A DNA stretch of 64,000 bases from Shewanella fodinae (GTDB lineage Bacteria > Pseudomonadota > Gammaproteobacteria > Enterobacterales > Shewanellaceae): the NCBI RefSeq assembly GCF_014651955.1, contig NZ_BMXW01000013.1:484-64483 (forward strand), in the 5' to 3' direction. Position 1 is the stretch's first letter. Each line of letters begins with the position of its first letter. The notes under the pieces are model-generated. The model saw nothing but the letters and a program-made list of their open reading frames with translations. It made no database searches and was not told the origin of the DNA. The position numbers and the translations under genes were made by a program. This document shows, one piece after another, positions 25,803 to 35,780 of this stretch.

Positions 25803-27263
25803 TTACACTTTTTCAGGAACCCGCTGCAACACTGCTAGCAATAGCTGCCAATACTGGCCTACGGTCGTGATATTAACCATTTCATCGGGGCTATGAGGGA
25901 AGCGAATAGTGGGGCCGATGGATACCATATCCATGTCTGGATAAGGTTTTTTAAACAGTCCACACTCTAGACCGGCATGGATCACCATAATCACCGGTTC
26001 TTTATGGTAGATATGCTGATAGGTATCACGCACAATTGCCATGATCGGTGAACTATTGTCGGGTTTCCAGCCAGGATAAGCACCACTAAATTTGACTTCT
26101 GCCCCTGCCAGTGATGCCAGCGCTGATAACTGCCCACACACATAGTCGCGGCCAGAATCAATCAGTGAGCGTACTAAGCACAGCACGGTAACCTTTTGAT
26201 CTTTTATGGAAACTACACCAAGATTCAATGAGGTTTCAGTAACGCCTTCCACTTCATCACTCATGCGGATGACGCCATTGGGACAGGCATTCAGCAGCGC
26301 CAACAACTGCTGTTGACTCGCCATTGTCATCACTTCAGCCGTGGCAGGTATTTCGGTGAGGGTGAGTTTGACACCCGCATCGGCAATGGCAAATTCACTG
26401 CGCAGTAGGGCTTGATAGTCGCTAACCGCCTGCTGCAATGCCGCCACTTGAGAAGCGGCAATGCTAATACCCGCATCGGCTTCCCGAGGAATGGCGTTGC
26501 GCAGCGTACCCCCCTGAAAATCAATTAATTGCAGACCAAGCTTGGTAGATTGTTCAAACAGGAAGCGTGCCAGTAATTTATTGGCATTACCTCGTCCGAG
26601 ATGGATATTAACCCCAGAATGGCCGCCTTTGAGACCGGAGATCATCAAGCGAAAACTCTGGCTGTCTTTACTGGCAGGTTGATGGGATAATGGCAGCGTT
26701 AACGCTGCATCCACACCGCCAGCGCAGCCCATGTAGATTTCGCCTTCTTGCTCTGAATCGGTGTTAATCAGGATTTCGCCACGCAATACGCCGGGCTGTA
26801 AGCCAAAGGCGCCGGTCATACCTGATTCTTCATCCACCGTCAGCAACACTTCCAATGGCCCATGCGCAATATCATCACTTTGCAAGATTGCTAGCGCTGA
26901 GCACATACCAATACCGTTGTCGGCACCGAGCGTGGTACCACGTGCTTTGACCCATTCACCATCGACCCAAGGTTCGATGGGATCTTTGGTAAAATCATGG
27001 GTTTTATCGGCGTTCTTCTGCGGCACCATGTCCATATGCGCCTGAATCACCACGGGTTTACGATTTTCCATACCTGGAGTGGCTGGTTTGCGGATAATCA
27101 GATTACCTACAGCTTCTTCAATCACCTCTAGCTGTTTGTCTCTGGCCCAGTTTTGGATGAACTGGCTGAGTGCGGCTTCATGCCCTGACGGGCGTGGGAA
27201 GCTACAAATCTTTTCAAACCATTGCCACAGAGGCTGGGGGGCTAACTGGCTGAGATCGGACAC
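25803..27263 (-). CDS. pepD: Aminoacyl-histidine dipeptidase (peptidase D)
   Basis: A 486-residue M20-family zinc dipeptidase (carnosinase-like) that cleaves Xaa-His and other dipeptides. Metal-site motifs are visible: QAHMDMVPQ, TTLGADNGIGM, VDEESGMTGA, the dimerisation segment GLKGGHSGVNIHLGRGNA, and the C-terminal IHAGLECG. E. coli PepD is 485 residues. It is a single gene whose upstream side faces a long gene-free stretch. Confidence 0.97.
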   Translation of the reverse strand: MSDLSQLAPQPLWQWFEKICSFPRPSGHEAALSQFIQNWARDKQLEVIEEAVGNLIIRKPATPGMENRKPVVIQAHMDMVPQKNADKTHDFTKDPIEPWVDGEWVKARGTTLGADNGIGMCSALAILQSDDIAHGPLEVLLTVDEESGMTGAFGLQPGVLRGEILINTDSEQEGEIYMGCAGGVDAALTLPLSHQPASKDSQSFRLMISGLKGGHSGVNIHLGRGNANKLLARFLFEQSTKLGLQLIDFQGGTLRNAIPREADAGISIAASQVAALQQAVSDYQALLRSEFAIADAGVKLTLTEIPATAEVMTMASQQQLLALLNACPNGVIRMSDEVEGVTETSLNLGVVSIKDQKVTVLCLVRSLIDSGRDYVCGQLSALASLAGAEVKFSGAYPGWKPDNSSPIMAIVRDTYQHIYHKEPVIMVIHAGLECGLFKKPYPDMDMVSIGPTIRFPHSPDEMVNITTVGQYWQLLLAVLQRVPEKV

Positions 27264-27687
27264 GTGAGACTCCTGAACTTAATATGTTTCTGAACAACGA
27301 CGCTGGGATTGCCAGCGTAATGAATGCCAACAAGTTTACCATAATGTGTTGTTAAGTGCCTGTATCTGACGCTTCCATATTGCATGGTAATTGTCATCAG
27401 CAAGGGCTGTAATGCTCAGAAAAAGCATGCTAAGGAGCACTGATGTTAACATTTTATTGAAGCGACCGATGCAGCGGCAATCTACCAGTGATGACTGGGA
27501 TGTGGTGATTGTACTGTTTGTTAATGGTGTTAACTTGTTATTTGGTGGTGGGTGTTAAAAATACAATAAATTCATAAAGTTAGAAATAATACATTAATCT
27601 TTTATGATTTTTTATCTCGATAGAACTATGTATTTTTGAAATTAAAATACAAAAAACTTTCAAAACAAAATTATTTAGCCATAAAAC
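27264..27687. other. Gene-free stretch upstream of pepD, AT-rich at its right end
   Basis: The first part should hold the pepD promoter. From about 27540 to 27720 the sequence is strongly AT-rich with many A and T runs, unlike the surrounding DNA. No coding frame is supported. The AT-rich block leads into the promoter of the candidate RNA described next. Confidence 0.5.
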
Positions 27688-27715
27688 TTGTAGTTAAATT
27701 TCATAAGTGTATTAT
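27688..27715 (+). promoter_or_regulatory. Candidate sigma-70 promoter of a structured RNA
   Basis: TTGTAG (27688-27693) and TATTAT (27710-27715) are separated by 16 bp inside the AT-rich block. Transcription would start near 27722. Motif evidence only. Confidence 0.45.
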
Positions 27716-27721
27716 TTTTAG

Positions 27722-28061
27722 CTGCTAGCGATGATGTTGTGACTAATGAGCCGAGTGGCTATTGCTGCGGTGTTGTTCTGGTTCTGGAAGCGTCCCCAAT
27801 CTTTTCTGGATTCAGCATAAGACTCTGCAGTGTTAACGGTTTTCTGTTAAACCACTGAGGCTGATCGTATGACTGGGATCAGGAGGGCTCCATCTTTCTG
27901 CATCAATCCCCCTCGCTACTTTGACCACATGCGTGGTTGCTTGTTGATACAGATTTCATAGCCGGGTATATCCTTTGGCTAATCAGTCTGTTTGTGCAAA
28001 AGTTCCCAGGTCTATGGGCGTTTAACGTATTTCTGCCTGCTCTTCTGAGCAGGTTTTTTTT
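27722..28061 (+). ncRNA. Candidate structured RNA or leader ending in an intrinsic terminator
   Basis: About 340 nt with no coding frame but successive inverted repeats: AGCC/GGCT (27749-27760), CAGTG-TTAAC/GTTAA-CACTG (27828-27857), CTGATC/GATCAG (27861-27882), GAGGG/CCCTC (27883-27914), ACCAC/GTGGT (27924-27937), CATAG/CTATG (27957-28016), then a strong terminator (28036-28061). I do not recognise it as tmRNA, RNase P RNA, 6S, CsrB or a known riboswitch. It may be a free small RNA or the attenuated leader of the purine permease gene that begins 188 bp after the terminator. The boundaries are estimates. Confidence 0.5.
28036..28061 (+). terminator. Strong intrinsic terminator within the NCS2 upstream region
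   Basis: CCTGCTC / GAGCAGG with a TTCT loop and eight T. No gene ends here, so it terminates an RNA or acts as an attenuator for the downstream permease. Confidence 0.9.
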
Positions 28062-28249
28062 GCCTAAAATCTCGGCTGGAGGTTTTGTGATCAGCTAGGC
28101 AATTGCATAACTCCCGTCTGTCCTTGGCATATTTTGTCTGGTGTGGTTCAGGCAAAGTTTTTATAATCTGCCGCTGCCAATGCAGTTTTGTTAAATAACT
28201 GTTATTAAATCTTGCCCTACACTACATAATAATCAAGGAACCCAGTTCC
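28062..28249. other. Promoter-proximal region of the purine permease
   Basis: 188 bp between the terminator and the permease start. TATAAT (28161-28166) resembles a -10 box, but a good -35 box at the right spacing is not obvious. An AAGGAA ribosome site precedes the ATG. Confidence 0.4.
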
Positions 28250-29539
28250 ATGCTGGAAAAACTGTTTAAACTCAAAGAACATCAGACATCGCTTAAGCAG
28301 GAAGTGTTAGCAGGTATCACTACCTTTCTGACTATGGCCTATATTATTTTCGTTAATCCCAGCATGCTGGCGAACGCAGGCATGGATCAGGGCGCTGTCT
28401 TTGTGGCGACCTGTTTGGCGGCTGCTGTCGGTTGTTTGGTGATGGGATTATTAGCGAACTACCCCATTGCCTTAGCACCGGGAATGGGGCTGAATGCCTT
28501 TTTTACCTACACAGTAGTCGGTGATATGGGCTATAGCTGGGAGACCGCCCTAGGTGCGGTATTTCTCTCCGGTTGTTGCTTCCTGATTTTGTCGTTAGTA
28601 CGCATTCGTGAATGGGTGGTGAATTCGATTCCCATGTCATTGCGCATGGGGATTGCTGCCGGCATCGGGCTGTTTCTGGCGTTGATTGGTCTGCGCGGGG
28701 CTGGGATTGTGGTGGATAATCCCGCCACGTTAGTTGGACTGGGAGACTTGACCTCTTTCCATGCAGTGATGGCGATTTTGGGTTTTCTGCTGATCATCGC
28801 CTTTGTGCATCGTGGCTATAAAGCCGCGGTAATCATGAGTATCTTGGCCGTGACTATTCTTGGGCTGCTGTTTGGTGATGTGAAGTATTCCGGGATTGTT
28901 TCTATGCCGCCATCGATTGCGCCTACCTTTATGAAGATGGATCTGGCGGGTGTGCTGGACGTCAGCATGATCTCTATTGTGTTTGCTTTCCTGTTTGTCG
29001 ACTTATTCGATACCTCCGGTACCTTAGTGGCCGTGGCGCATCGCGGTGGCTTCCTAGACCAAAATGGCCGGTTACCAAGGCTTAATCGGGCATTGACCGC
29101 TGATAGTCTGGCAACCATTGCTGGTGCGGCATTGGGGACATCAACCACCACCAGTTATATTGAAAGTACCGCGGGTGTGTGTGCGGGGGGGCGTACCGGA
29201 CTGACGGCGGTCGTGGTGGGATTGCTGTTTATTGCAGCCTTGTTTATTTCACCGTTGGCAGGCATGGTTCCGGCGTATGCCACTGCGGGCACGCTGTTTT
29301 ATGTGGCGATCCTGATGACCTCCAGCTTGCTGCATGTGGAGTGGGAAGATCTCACTGAAGCCGCACCTGTGGTAGTCGCTGCGCTAATCATGCCGTTCAC
29401 CTATTCCATTGCCAATGGCATTGCCTGTGGCTTCATTACTTATGCGGCGATCAAAGTGCTCTGCGGTCGTTTCAAGGATCTCAATGTCGGCGTGGTCGTG
29501 CTGGCGTTGTTATTTATCGCTAAATTTATCTGGGCCTGA
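28250..29539 (+). CDS. NCS2-family purine permease (AzgA-like)
   Basis: A 429-residue membrane protein with about twelve to fourteen helices. KQEVLAGITTFLTMAYIIFVNP at the start and the segment ALAPGMGLNAFFTY belong to the AzgA-like branch of nucleobase:cation symporters, which import adenine, guanine or hypoxanthine by proton symport. The second conserved block, DLFDTSGTLVAVAHRGG with GTSTTTSYIESTAGV, is also clear. It is a single gene with its own terminator. The long structured region upstream raises the possibility of transcriptional attenuation. Confidence 0.94.
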   Translation: MLEKLFKLKEHQTSLKQEVLAGITTFLTMAYIIFVNPSMLANAGMDQGAVFVATCLAAAVGCLVMGLLANYPIALAPGMGLNAFFTYTVVGDMGYSWETALGAVFLSGCCFLILSLVRIREWVVNSIPMSLRMGIAAGIGLFLALIGLRGAGIVVDNPATLVGLGDLTSFHAVMAILGFLLIIAFVHRGYKAAVIMSILAVTILGLLFGDVKYSGIVSMPPSIAPTFMKMDLAGVLDVSMISIVFAFLFVDLFDTSGTLVAVAHRGGFLDQNGRLPRLNRALTADSLATIAGAALGTSTTTSYIESTAGVCAGGRTGLTAVVVGLLFIAALFISPLAGMVPAYATAGTLFYVAILMTSSLLHVEWEDLTEAAPVVVAALIMPFTYSIANGIACGFITYAAIKVLCGRFKDLNVGVVVLALLFIAKFIWA

Positions 29540-29553
29540 ACTGTATAATCGGG

Positions 29554-29579
29554 AAAGCCGCCGCTCTGGCGGTTTTTTT
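29554..29579 (+). terminator. Terminator of the purine permease gene
   Basis: CCGCC / GGCGG with a 5-nt loop followed by seven T. Confidence 0.88.
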
Positions 29580-29675
29580 ATGGGGATTTCAGCGATTTCC
29601 TGCCCTCAGCTGCTAGGAATCTTGGCGGGGATTGGGTATAAGATGAATCCCCGAAACATTTTTTTACAGTAGACG

Positions 29676-30794
29676 ATGGACCTTTCAAACTCCCGTTACA
29701 AACGGGTAGTGATAAAACTGGGCACCAGCGTGCTAACTTCTGGCAGTAAAAAGCTCGATAAAGCACACATGGTGGAGTTAGCCAGACAGATGGCAACTTT
29801 GATGCGTAGCGGTGTTGAAGTTGTGTTATGTACTTCCGGGGCCATTGCCGCCGGACGCGAACATCTGCTTTATCCTGAACTGCCCGATACTATTGCCAAT
29901 AAACAGTTATTGGCGGCGGTTGGTCAAAGCCAACTGATCCTGGCGTGGGCACAATTATTCAGTATTTACGGGCTGCATGTGGGGCAACTGCTGTTGACCC
30001 GTGCTGACCTGCATGATCGCGAACGCTATCTGAATGCTCGGGATGCGCTAACGGCATTGCTGGCACAGAATATTATCCCCATCATTAATGAAAACGATGC
30101 GGTTGCCACTAATGAGATCAAAGTGGGGGACAATGACAATCTGTCGGCACGGGTGGCTTTGCTGTGTGATGCAGATCTGTTGCTGCTGCTGACTGATCAG
30201 AAAGGCTTGTTTGATGCCGATCCGCGTACTCACCCCGAGGCGCACTTGATTAGCGAAGTGGCAAATATTGATGATAATCTGCGGGAAATTGCCGGTGATT
30301 CTGTGTCTGGTCTGGGAACCGGCGGCATGGCAACCAAGCTACAGGCGGCGGATATCGCTAGGCGCGCTGGCATAGAAGTGGTGATTGCTTCCGGTCATCA
30401 TCCTGACGTTATTATCAAAGTAAGCAGTCATCAAGCGGTTGGGACTCATTTCAGCCCCACCGAAAATCCGCTCGAAAGCCGCAAACAATGGATCCTTGCC
30501 GGACCTAAGGCTAAGGGACGGTTGTTGCTGGATGCGGGAGCGGTTAAAGCGGTATCAGAAAAAGGTCGCAGTCTGCTGTCCAAAGGTATTATTGCCGTCG
30601 AAGGCAATTTTGAGCGCGGCGCAACGGTGGAGTTACTGGATCAGGATGGGCATAAAATTGCCCGTGGTATCAGCCGTTACAGCGCCGTTGCCCTGCGTAT
30701 CATTGCTGGTAAACATTCCGACGATATTGAGCCGCTGCTGGGCTATGATCATGGTGATGCAATCGTACACCGTAACGATATGGTGGTTTTATGA
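29676..30794 (+). CDS. proB: Glutamate 5-kinase
   Basis: A 372-residue enzyme that phosphorylates glutamate in the first step of proline synthesis. An amino-acid-kinase domain (about residues 8-255; [50 protein letters not shown]) is followed by a C-terminal PUA domain (about 278-355). Proline feedback inhibition is expected from the family. It overlaps proA by 4 bp (ATGA), so the operon is translationally coupled. Confidence 0.98.
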   Translation: MDLSNSRYKRVVIKLGTSVLTSGSKKLDKAHMVELARQMATLMRSGVEVVLCTSGAIAAGREHLLYPELPDTIANKQLLAAVGQSQLILAWAQLFSIYGLHVGQLLLTRADLHDRERYLNARDALTALLAQNIIPIINENDAVATNEIKVGDNDNLSARVALLCDADLLLLLTDQKGLFDADPRTHPEAHLISEVANIDDNLREIAGDSVSGLGTGGMATKLQAADIARRAGIEVVIASGHHPDVIIKVSSHQAVGTHFSPTENPLESRKQWILAGPKAKGRLLLDAGAVKAVSEKGRSLLSKGIIAVEGNFERGATVELLDQDGHKIARGISRYSAVALRIIAGKHSDDIEPLLGYDHGDAIVHRNDMVVL

Positions 30795-32050
30795 GCGAAA
30801 CATACCTGCAACAGCTAGGGCAACGGGCGAAAGAGGCAAGTTTTGCCTTGGCAAATCTCACCGCTGCTGATAAACGAGAATTACTTCAAGCGATTGCTGA
30901 TTCGCTGCAATTGGCGAGCAATGACATTCTGGCGGCGAATGCCAAAGATGTTACCGCGGCCAAAGCGGCAGGATTAGATGCGGCAATGATTGACAGACTA
31001 CTGCTGGACAATAAACGTCTCGCGGCTGTGATTGCCGATATTGGCAATGTTATCGCGTTAGCCGATCCGATTGGCCGCGAGTTCGATTCGCGTTTGCTCG
31101 ATAATGGTATCCGCTTGTGTCGCCGCACTGTACCTCTGGGCGTTATTGGGGTGATTTACGAAGCTCGGCCTAATGTCACGGTGGATATTGCCGTGCTGGC
31201 GCTGAAAACCGGTAACGCGGTGATCCTGCGTGGTGGCAAAGAGACAGTTAATTCTAATCTGGCGCTGGCGCAAGCTATCCGTGCGGGAATTGCGAAGTTC
31301 GGTTTGCCTGCCGATGCGGTGCAGCTTATCGATGATCCAGATAGAGCGCTGGTCACTGGATTGCTAAAACTGGATCAATACGTCGACATGATAGTGCCTC
31401 GAGGGGGCAGTAAGTTGCAGCGCTTATGTGCCGAGCAGGCAACTATTCCGGTGATCCTCGGTGGTATTGGTATTTGTCATTTATATCTGGATAAGGCGGC
31501 CGATCTATCGCGTTCAACGTCAGTGATAGTCAATGCCAAAGTACAGCGGCCAACCGTGTGTAATGCGCTGGACACCTTATTGGTGCATGAGGCGATTGCC
31601 GAACATTATCTGCCGCAACTAGCAGCTACTTTGTCAGCAGAAGGAGTGAGTCTCGTCGGTTGTGAGACCACCCGGCAGCTGTTGCCTGCTTATGACGTGC
31701 GCTCGGCCAGTGATGCAACCTATCGCACTGAGTGGCTGTCACTGACACTTGGCATAAAAGTGGTAGCGGATTTGGATGAAGCGATTGCCCATATTCGGCA
31801 ATATTCCAGTGGTCACTCAGAAGCCATTCTCACCAATGACATTACCACTGCGACTCGCTTTATGAATGAAGTGAACTCGGCGGCGGTGTATCTTAATGCC
31901 AGCACCCGCTTTACCGATGGCGGTCAGTTTGGTTTGGGGGCCGAGGTTGCGGTAAGCACCCAGAAGTTGCATGCGCGTGGTCCCATGGGGCTAGAAGCTT
32001 TAACCACCTATAAATGGTTGGCGGTCGGGGATTACACATCTCGCAGTTAA
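30791..32050 (+). CDS. proA: Gamma-glutamyl phosphate reductase
   Basis: A 419-residue NADPH-dependent enzyme of the aldehyde-dehydrogenase superfamily that reduces glutamyl-5-phosphate to glutamate semialdehyde. Visible are [17 protein letters not shown], the catalytic cysteine in [11 protein letters not shown] and the C-terminal [19 protein letters not shown] block (here [15 protein letters not shown]). Substrate is probably handed over from ProB, as the intermediate is unstable. A strong terminator follows. Confidence 0.98.
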   Translation: MSETYLQQLGQRAKEASFALANLTAADKRELLQAIADSLQLASNDILAANAKDVTAAKAAGLDAAMIDRLLLDNKRLAAVIADIGNVIALADPIGREFDSRLLDNGIRLCRRTVPLGVIGVIYEARPNVTVDIAVLALKTGNAVILRGGKETVNSNLALAQAIRAGIAKFGLPADAVQLIDDPDRALVTGLLKLDQYVDMIVPRGGSKLQRLCAEQATIPVILGGIGICHLYLDKAADLSRSTSVIVNAKVQRPTVCNALDTLLVHEAIAEHYLPQLAATLSAEGVSLVGCETTRQLLPAYDVRSASDATYRTEWLSLTLGIKVVADLDEAIAHIRQYSSGHSEAILTNDITTATRFMNEVNSAAVYLNASTRFTDGGQFGLGAEVAVSTQKLHARGPMGLEALTTYKWLAVGDYTSRS

Positions 32051-32074
32051 TGCGGTAACTGTTATTACACCCTG

Positions 32075-32100
32075 ACAAAGGCCCGCAAAAGGGCCTTTGT
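32075..32100. terminator. Bidirectional terminator between proA and ybaK
   Basis: ACAAAGGCCC / GGGCCTTTGT, a perfect 10-bp inverted repeat with a 6-nt loop, between convergent stops. Confidence 0.85.
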
Positions 32101-32119
32101 CATTTATGAATGCAACGGG

Positions 32120-32596
32120 TTATTCGCTTTTTATGTCGGCAAAACTGCCGCGACATAACGCCGCTAGCGCTTCTGGTGCCAGACAGATTTCCAGACCACG
32201 ACGGCCAGCGCTGACATAGATTTCAGTAAAATTCTTGGCACTGCTATCGATAAGGGTTGGCAGCTGTTTTTTCTGCGCCAGTGGACTGATCCCGCCGACC
32301 AGATAACCTGATGATTTTTGCGCCAGTTGTGGATCCGCCATTACCAGTTTTTTCTGTTTCAGCGCCTTAGCGGCGGCTTTCAGACTCAAATGATGATTTA
32401 CCGGCACCAGCGCCACAGCCATTGGCGCACTCTTTTCATCGCTGCTGACCAGCAGGGTTTTAAACACCTGATCCGGGTTCAATCCCAACGCATTGGCGGC
32501 TTCTTCCCCATAAGATGCAGCATTCTTATCGTGATGATATTCGTGGACGCTGAAGTTAATCTTGGCTTTATTGGCAAGATCGATTGCAGGTGTCAC
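32120..32596 (-). CDS. ybaK: Cys-tRNA(Pro) deacylase YbaK/EbsC
   Basis: A 158-residue protein of the YbaK/EbsC branch, which hydrolyses Cys mischarged onto tRNA-Pro. It shows VFKTLLV near residue 42, the alanine/valine-rich MAVALVPVNHHLSLKAAA stretch, SGYLVGGISPLAQKK with the conserved lysine region, and the C-terminal SAGRRGLEICLAP. A trans-editing role with ProRS is known for the family. It is followed upstream by an EamA transporter on the same strand, 38 bp apart. Confidence 0.93.
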   Translation of the reverse strand: MTPAIDLANKAKINFSVHEYHHDKNAASYGEEAANALGLNPDQVFKTLLVSSDEKSAPMAVALVPVNHHLSLKAAAKALKQKKLVMADPQLAQKSSGYLVGGISPLAQKKQLPTLIDSSAKNFTEIYVSAGRRGLEICLAPEALAALCRGSFADIKSE

Positions 32597-32634
32597 ACTG
32601 ACCTCCTAAACCAATTAAAAACAGATGTTGCCTG

Positions 32635-33552
32635 TCACAGTGTCCGCCGGAACCGTGGTCGGCGGTGGTTGCCCAAATGTGGCAGTAGTTGTTGCAGCAA
32701 TAACGCTAGGATGATCAGACCGAGCCCGGCAAGGGTTGATGGCAGGATGGTCTCACCCAAGATCACAGCAATAAAACACATCGACAATACCGGTGACAAA
32801 AACACTAAATTACTGATGCTGGCGGTACGCGTCGCCGTTTTAAGCGCCATTAACCACAGCACAAAGGTTATGCCCATTTCAAACAACCCCACATAGGTGC
32901 CTGCCAACACGGCTTTAACGCTGAGTTGCGGTAATGACTGGGTGAATACCAACATCAACGTGATACAAGGCAATGCTACCAGAAAACTCAACAGCAGGCT
33001 GACCACTGGGTCACCTTTATCCTTGGTATTGACTATCCAGTACAGACACCACAGCAGTGTGCCGGTAAAACACAGCCCAATCCCCAACGGATTTTCAAAA
33101 TGCATGGCGGTGATATTGCCCTCGGTCGCGATGAACAGTACCCCCGTATAGGCAACGACAGCCGCAACAATGTCGGAAGCGCGCAGTTTCTGACTCAACA
33201 TAGGCACCGATAACAACGGCAGCAAAATCCCCCAGGTGTAGTTCAGCGACAACGCCTGTTGTGCTGGCAATATATCGTAGGCTTTAAACAATACCTGATA
33301 GTAAAGAAACGGGCTTAACAGGCCTGTCTGCAGATACAGCAGTGGTCTGGCACGAAACTGTTGCCACAATAATGGCAGCTTACGCTGTCGTCCAAGAATT
33401 AATAATAAGCAGAGTGAAGACACAATCGTCGCAACAAATACCAACTGTAGCGGCGTAAAAAAAGTCAGGGCAATTTTAAACGCAGTTGCGACTGTGGACC
33501 ACAGCAGAACTGCACCCAGACCGTAGGCAAACGCCAGTGAGGATGTTTTCAA
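32635..33552 (-). CDS. EamA/DMT-family transporter
   Basis: A 305-residue protein with ten predicted membrane helices in two EamA repeats (about residues 5-140 and 155-295). The first repeat begins AYGLGAVLLWSTVATAFK and the second GIGLCFTGTLLWCLYWIVNT. Such exporters move amino acids or metabolites; the substrate cannot be read from sequence. The C-terminus is rich in arginine. The start faces dnaK, divergently. Confidence 0.92.
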   Translation of the reverse strand: MKTSSLAFAYGLGAVLLWSTVATAFKIALTFFTPLQLVFVATIVSSLCLLLILGRQRKLPLLWQQFRARPLLYLQTGLLSPFLYYQVLFKAYDILPAQQALSLNYTWGILLPLLSVPMLSQKLRASDIVAAVVAYTGVLFIATEGNITAMHFENPLGIGLCFTGTLLWCLYWIVNTKDKGDPVVSLLLSFLVALPCITLMLVFTQSLPQLSVKAVLAGTYVGLFEMGITFVLWLMALKTATRTASISNLVFLSPVLSMCFIAVILGETILPSTLAGLGLIILALLLQQLLPHLGNHRRPRFRRTL

Positions 33553-33683
33553 TTATGTCTACTCAACTCAGTAAAACAGGGATAAAAGCCGGACCACGGC
33601 TGTGGTTCAGCGGTAAGCAGCGCGTATTTTAGCGGCACTTTATGAAAAAGGTTGCGTTTAAGATCAATTTTTTTAACTGAGCC

Positions 33684-33712
33684 CTTGTAAAGCAGAATTG
33701 CGCCCCTATATA
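33684..33712 (+). promoter_or_regulatory. Sigma-32 heat-shock promoter of dnaK
   Basis: CTTGTA (33684-33689), a 13-bp spacer, then CCCCTATAT (from 33703). This fits the RpoH consensus CTTGAA-N13-CCCCATNT closely. It lies about 115 bp before the dnaK start. Confidence 0.8.
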
Positions 33713-33716
33713 GGGG
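33703..33716. repeat. Perfect 14-bp palindrome over the heat-shock -10 element
   Basis: CCCCTATATAGGGG is a perfect palindrome whose left half is the RpoH -10 element. It could form a hairpin at the very 5' end of the transcript or act as an operator. Confidence 0.6.
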
Positions 33717-33828
33717 TTAAGGCGCGATTTGGGTAGTATGGCAAAGGCCTTGAAATCAACAACTTTGCCCCCAGATCCATAGCAGATGATTATTTTAGTT
33801 CGAAAGAAAAGATTTTTCGGAGGACCTC

Positions 33829-35754
33829 ATGGGTAAAATTATTGGTATCGACTTAGGCACAACTAACTCTTGTGTTGCCGTACTTGAAGGTGGCAAGCCT
33901 CGGGTTTTGGAAAATGCTGAAGGCGATCGCACCACTCCTTCAATCATTGCTTATACCGAAGATGAGACCCTGGTAGGTCAGCCGGCCAAACGTCAGGCAG
34001 TGACCAACCCAGCGAATACCTTCTTCGCGATTAAGCGTTTGATTGGACGTCGTTTCACTGATGACGAAGTACAGCGTGATGTCAGCATCATGCCGTTCAA
34101 GATCATCAAAGCCGACAACGGCGATGCCTGGGTAGAAAGCCGTGGCAAGAAAATGGCACCACCACAGGTGTCAGCCGAAGTGCTGAAGAAAATGAAGAAA
34201 ACAGCAGAAGATTTCCTCGGTGAACCAGTGACCGAAGCGGTCATTACCGTGCCTGCTTACTTCAACGATTCTCAGCGTCAGGCAACTAAAGACGCTGGCC
34301 GTATCGCCGGTCTGGAAGTTAAACGTATTATCAACGAACCCACAGCCGCCGCACTGGCCTATGGTATCGACAAAAAACAGGGCGATAACGTGATTGCCGT
34401 GTTCGACCTCGGTGGTGGTACTTTCGATATCTCTGTTATCGAAATTGACAGCAATGACGGCGATCAGACGTTTGAAGTGCTGGCAACCAACGGCGATACT
34501 CACTTGGGTGGTGAAGATTTCGATAACCGCTTGATTAACTATCTGGCTGACGAATTCAAGAAAGAGCAGGGCATTGACCTGCGCAATGACCCGCTGGCGA
34601 TGCAGCGTCTGAAGGAAGCTGCTGAAAAAGCGAAAATTGAGTTGTCTAGCACCACTCAAACTGAAGTCAATCTGCCCTATATCACTGCAGATGCCACCGG
34701 TCCTAAGCACTTGGTGGTAAAAATCACCCGCGCTAAACTGGAATCGCTAGTAGATGACCTGATCACCCGTTCACTGGAACCTGTGAAAGTGGCGTTGTCT
34801 GATGCTGGTTTGTCAGTGTCTGATATCAACGAAGTGATCTTAGTGGGCGGTCAGACACGTATGCCTAAAGTGCAGAAAGCCGTGGCTGACTTCTTTGGTA
34901 AAGAACCACGTAAAGATGTGAACCCTGACGAAGCGGTAGCGGTTGGTGCGGCAATTCAGGGTGGGGTGTTAGCCGGTGACGTGAAAGACGTGCTGCTGCT
35001 GGACGTAACACCACTGTCTTTGGGTATCGAAACCATGGGTCAGGTAATGACCAAGCTGATTGAGAAAAACACCACTATTCCTACTAAGGCGCAGCAGGTG
35101 TTCTCAACTGCCGAAGATAACCAAAACGCCGTAACTATCCATGTGTTGCAGGGTGAACGTAAACAGGCCAGTGCCAACAAGTCTCTGGGTCAGTTCAACC
35201 TGGAAGGTATTGAACCGTCACCACGTGGCATGCCACAGATTGAAGTGACTTTTGATATCGACGCCGATGGTATTCTGAATGTGTCTGCTACCGATAAGAA
35301 AACCGGTAAGAAACAGGCCATCACCATTAAAGCTTCTTCTGGTCTGTCTGACGACGAAGTGGAAAAAATGGTACGTGATGCTGAAGCTCACGCAGAAGAT
35401 GACAAGAAGTTTGAAGAACTGGTCAGTGCCCGTAACCAGGCCGATGGTCTGGTGCATGCTACCAAGAAACAGGTAACTGAAGCGGGTGAAGCCCTGAGCA
35501 GTGACGATAAAGCAAAAATCGATGCTGCCATCAGCAAGGTAGAAACTGCAGTAAAAGGCAGTGATAAAGAAGCGATTGAAAAGGCGACTCAGGAACTGAT
35601 TGAAGCGTCTGCCAAACTGGTAGAAGTGGCTCAGGCCCAAGCGCAACATGCTCAGGGTGGTGCTGAGTCAGCCCATCAGGGTAACAACAGCAACGCTACT
35701 GCCGATGATGTCGTCGATGCTGAATTTGAAGAGGTTAAAGACGACAAGAAATAA
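33829..35754 (+). CDS. dnaK: Chaperone DnaK (Hsp70)
   Basis: A 641-residue Hsp70. ATPase domain markers are [27 protein letters not shown] and [11 protein letters not shown]; the interdomain linker is VLLLDV, followed by the substrate domain [11 protein letters not shown] and a helical lid rich in acidic residues ending in EEVKDDKK. With DnaJ and GrpE it binds and releases unfolded proteins and controls sigma-32. A heat-shock promoter and GGAGG ribosome site precede it. grpE is not adjacent. Confidence 0.99.
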   Translation: MGKIIGIDLGTTNSCVAVLEGGKPRVLENAEGDRTTPSIIAYTEDETLVGQPAKRQAVTNPANTFFAIKRLIGRRFTDDEVQRDVSIMPFKIIKADNGDAWVESRGKKMAPPQVSAEVLKKMKKTAEDFLGEPVTEAVITVPAYFNDSQRQATKDAGRIAGLEVKRIINEPTAAALAYGIDKKQGDNVIAVFDLGGGTFDISVIEIDSNDGDQTFEVLATNGDTHLGGEDFDNRLINYLADEFKKEQGIDLRNDPLAMQRLKEAAEKAKIELSSTTQTEVNLPYITADATGPKHLVVKITRAKLESLVDDLITRSLEPVKVALSDAGLSVSDINEVILVGGQTRMPKVQKAVADFFGKEPRKDVNPDEAVAVGAAIQGGVLAGDVKDVLLLDVTPLSLGIETMGQVMTKLIEKNTTIPTKAQQVFSTAEDNQNAVTIHVLQGERKQASANKSLGQFNLEGIEPSPRGMPQIEVTFDIDADGILNVSATDKKTGKKQAITIKASSGLSDDEVEKMVRDAEAHAEDDKKFEELVSARNQADGLVHATKKQVTEAGEALSSDDKAKIDAAISKVETAVKGSDKEAIEKATQELIEASAKLVEVAQAQAQHAQGGAESAHQGNNSNATADDVVDAEFEEVKDDKK

Positions 35755-35780
35755 TCAGGACATCTTCCCTGATTAATTAG

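Noticed and set aside
27722-28061. Purine riboswitch, tmRNA, RNase P RNA, 6S or CsrB identity for the structured region
   Set aside because: I find none of their conserved cores by eye. The purine-riboswitch loops are absent, there is no tmRNA reading frame or tRNA-like end, and there are only three GGA motifs where CsrB would have many.
28150-28170. Possible PurR box (AGGCAAAGTTTTTATA) before the purine permease
   Set aside because: It needs a one-base gap to match the PurR consensus ACGCAAACGTTTTC and lacks symmetry, so I do not call it.
34171-34710. A 179-codon minus-strand frame inside dnaK
   Set aside because: It is the shadow of the dnaK coding strand, with codon pattern and conservation explained by dnaK.
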